A program made the translations under genes and the position numbers. The notes beneath the pieces were generated by a model. It made no database searches, was not told the DNA's origin, and saw nothing but the letters and a program-made list of their open reading frames with translations. Positions 6,503 to 7,352 of a stretch of 7,352 bases of DNA are shown here, piece by piece. Numbering within the stretch: position 1 is the stretch's first letter; each line of letters starts with the position of its first letter. The stretch is from CAYZDV01 sp964477275 (lineage in GTDB: Bacteria > Acidobacteriota > Aminicenantia > Aminicenantales > Aminicenantaceae): positions 1 through 7,352 of the forward strand of contig CAYZDV010000104.1 of assembly GCA_964477275.1 (NCBI GenBank), in the 5' to 3' direction.

Positions 6503-7189
6503 TCAGGACGATTTTTGTCGGTTTTTCTTGATGCAGGCCAGACCTTTATCCGTGATCTTCAACCAGACTTTATAGCCTGAGGACACATCCGGCTGAACAA
6601 GCTCCAGTCTTTCCAGCTTCTTCACATCCAGGTTGAAGTCCGGTCTCTCCCTCTTCTCGAACGCCAGCTGGTAGACTTTGAACAGCGCCTCCTCCTGATA
6701 GGATTTCTCCGACTCGTCGGCGATGGTGACCAGGATGGACATCTGTTCTTCGGTCAAGTGGAGGGGAGCGGCCTGGACCGGCTTCGGTGTTGCCGGTGGC
6801 TCCAAAACCTCTTCCGGATGGAAGGGCTCCGGAGCCTTCTCTTCGCGGAGCCCCTTCTCTATGGCTGCCACTTTTTTCACCTCTCGGATTTCCTCAACGT
6901 GCGCACCCTCTTCGGCTTCCTTCTTTTTTTTCTCCTCCACGGGCGTTATCTTTTCAATTCTCAGGCCCAGCACGGTTCCCACCGCTTTGATCTGGGAGCG
7001 AATCCTCGCTTTCAACCGTCCGATTCTGACCAGGGCACAGATGAGAAGCACAAAAATCAGGAAAATGGAAATCACGAACACAAAATCCGGGATGTCCAGC
7101 TTGATGAATGAGTCCAGTATTTTCCTGACTTTATCCAGCACCGGCTGGACTAGGTTCAGCTTGCCGACCGAGGAGACTGAAATCATCAT
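6503..7189 (-). CDS. Membrane-anchored protein with C-terminal winged-helix-like domain, family unknown
   Basis: This 228-residue protein is of a family I do not recognise. It has a short N-terminal stretch (about 1-34, partly amphipathic) and one membrane helix at about 35-55 (FVFVISIFLIFVLLICALV). A basic stretch (RIGRLKARIRSQIK) follows, predicting a cytoplasmic C-terminus by the positive-inside rule. Next come a charged Lys/Glu region and a Pro-rich linker (about 84-141), then a compact domain at about 145-222. That domain begins LTEEQMSILVTIAD and ends in a helix (VKKLERLELVQ), a turn, and a strand-like WLKITDKGLA. This order resembles winged-helix DNA-binding domains of the MarR/PadR type, but no specific family could be assigned. 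It may be a membrane-tethered regulator or a scaffold whose winged helix binds protein. Two adjacent ATGs (7189 and 7186) are possible starts, with GGTG/GGGG upstream. It is convergent with uvrA. Confidence 0.75.
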   Translation of the reverse strand: MMISVSSVGKLNLVQPVLDKVRKILDSFIKLDIPDFVFVISIFLIFVLLICALVRIGRLKARIRSQIKAVGTVLGLRIEKITPVEEKKKKEAEEGAHVEEIREVKKVAAIEKGLREEKAPEPFHPEEVLEPPATPKPVQAAPLHLTEEQMSILVTIADESEKSYQEEALFKVYQLAFEKRERPDFNLDVKKLERLELVQPDVSSGYKVWLKITDKGLACIKKNRQKSS

Positions 7190-7258
7190 CCCCGCACCCG
7201 AATATCAGGTGATCCCGGATTTTTCTTCACTTAAGGTTCTTTTCCCCAGGCCTCACTG

Positions 7259-7290
7259 TTTATATACATCACATCGCCCTCAGCTTTCAA
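7259..7290 (-). promoter_or_regulatory. Candidate promoter for the membrane-anchored winged-helix gene
   Basis: On the minus strand TTGAAA (7290-7285) is followed after 18 bases by TATATA (7266-7261), or after 20 bases by TATAAA (7264-7259). The leader would be about 60 bases. The -35 matches five of six consensus positions; the -10 choice is ambiguous. Confidence 0.4.
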
Positions 7291-7326
7291 GAAGTTTTTT
7301 CCCTCCTTTTGAGTCACCGGTCTCAT

Positions 7327-7352
7327 TTGACAACACTCGCTCCGGGTGTTAT
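7327..7352 (+). promoter_or_regulatory. Promoter pointing off the right edge, with an inverted repeat in its spacer
   Basis: A perfect TTGACA (7327-7332) is followed by 17 bases, after which TAT (7350-7352) begins a -10 box that the window cuts off. AACAC (7332-7336) and GTGTT (7346-7350) form an inverted repeat spanning the spacer, where a repressor or a spacer-twisting activator could bind. A plus-strand gene is expected beyond the window. It would be divergent from the winged-helix gene. Confidence 0.45.

Noticed and set aside
7231..7352. Minus-strand open frame from the right edge ending at TAA 7231-7233, with a faint likeness to an NfeD-type OB-fold (LKAEGDVMYINSEAW)
   Set aside because: Only 40 codons are visible, the likeness is loose, and the stretch contains two plausible divergent promoters. 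It could still be the tail of a real gene; sequence to the right would decide.
1..7352. CRISPR arrays, tandem repeats, insertion-sequence ends, tRNA or rRNA genes
   Set aside because: Reading through the window I found no regularly spaced repeats, transposase-like frames, terminal inverted repeats or tRNA/rRNA-like sequence.

Overview
The window looks like chromosomal DNA from a Gram-negative bacterium. A TonB-dependent receptor with a signal peptide and a C-terminal phenylalanine implies an outer membrane. I cannot name the organism from sequence alone. The receptor subtype and the non-classical UvrA would fit lineages such as Acidobacteriota/Aminicenantota or Bacteroidota-like groups, but that is a weak inference. 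No rRNA, tRNA, CRISPR array, insertion sequence or phage gene was seen. The left third is visibly more AT-rich than the uvrA region.

Left part (1-2815). An unidentified gene enters from the left edge on the minus strand and starts at 100. Divergent from it, a near-consensus promoter (TTGACA, 17 bases, TATATT) drives a 92-residue membrane-anchored protein with a CxxxCxxCH cluster. About 105 bases later comes a 762-residue TonB-dependent receptor with its own Cys-x-x-Cys in the plug domain. A strong 12-bp stem-loop lies just ahead of the receptor's ribosome binding site. The pair looks like one transcription unit. The shared Cys/His features suggest uptake of a thiol-loving metal such as copper or zinc; this is inference.

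Middle (2816-6502). A hairpin separates the receptor from a convergent mntP-family manganese efflux pump on the minus strand. mntP is divergent from a 902-residue UvrA of a non-classical type. The 100-base gap between them holds two TATAAT boxes facing opposite ways. Both leave very short leaders, and uvrA may be nearly leaderless. A hairpin with a T-run ends uvrA.

Right part (6503-7352). A minus-strand gene encodes a 228-residue protein with one membrane segment, a long charged linker and a C-terminal domain that reads like a winged helix. Its upstream region appears to be a divergent promoter: a minus-strand promoter serves this gene, and a perfect TTGACA box points off the right edge toward a gene outside the window.

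Functionally, the window combines a possible metal importer unit, manganese efflux, nucleotide excision repair and an unidentified membrane-anchored probable DNA-binding protein. Only the first two share an evident theme, metal handling, and they are convergent rather than co-transcribed. The two least familiar items are the small Cys-rich protein with its receptor, and the membrane-anchored winged-helix protein.
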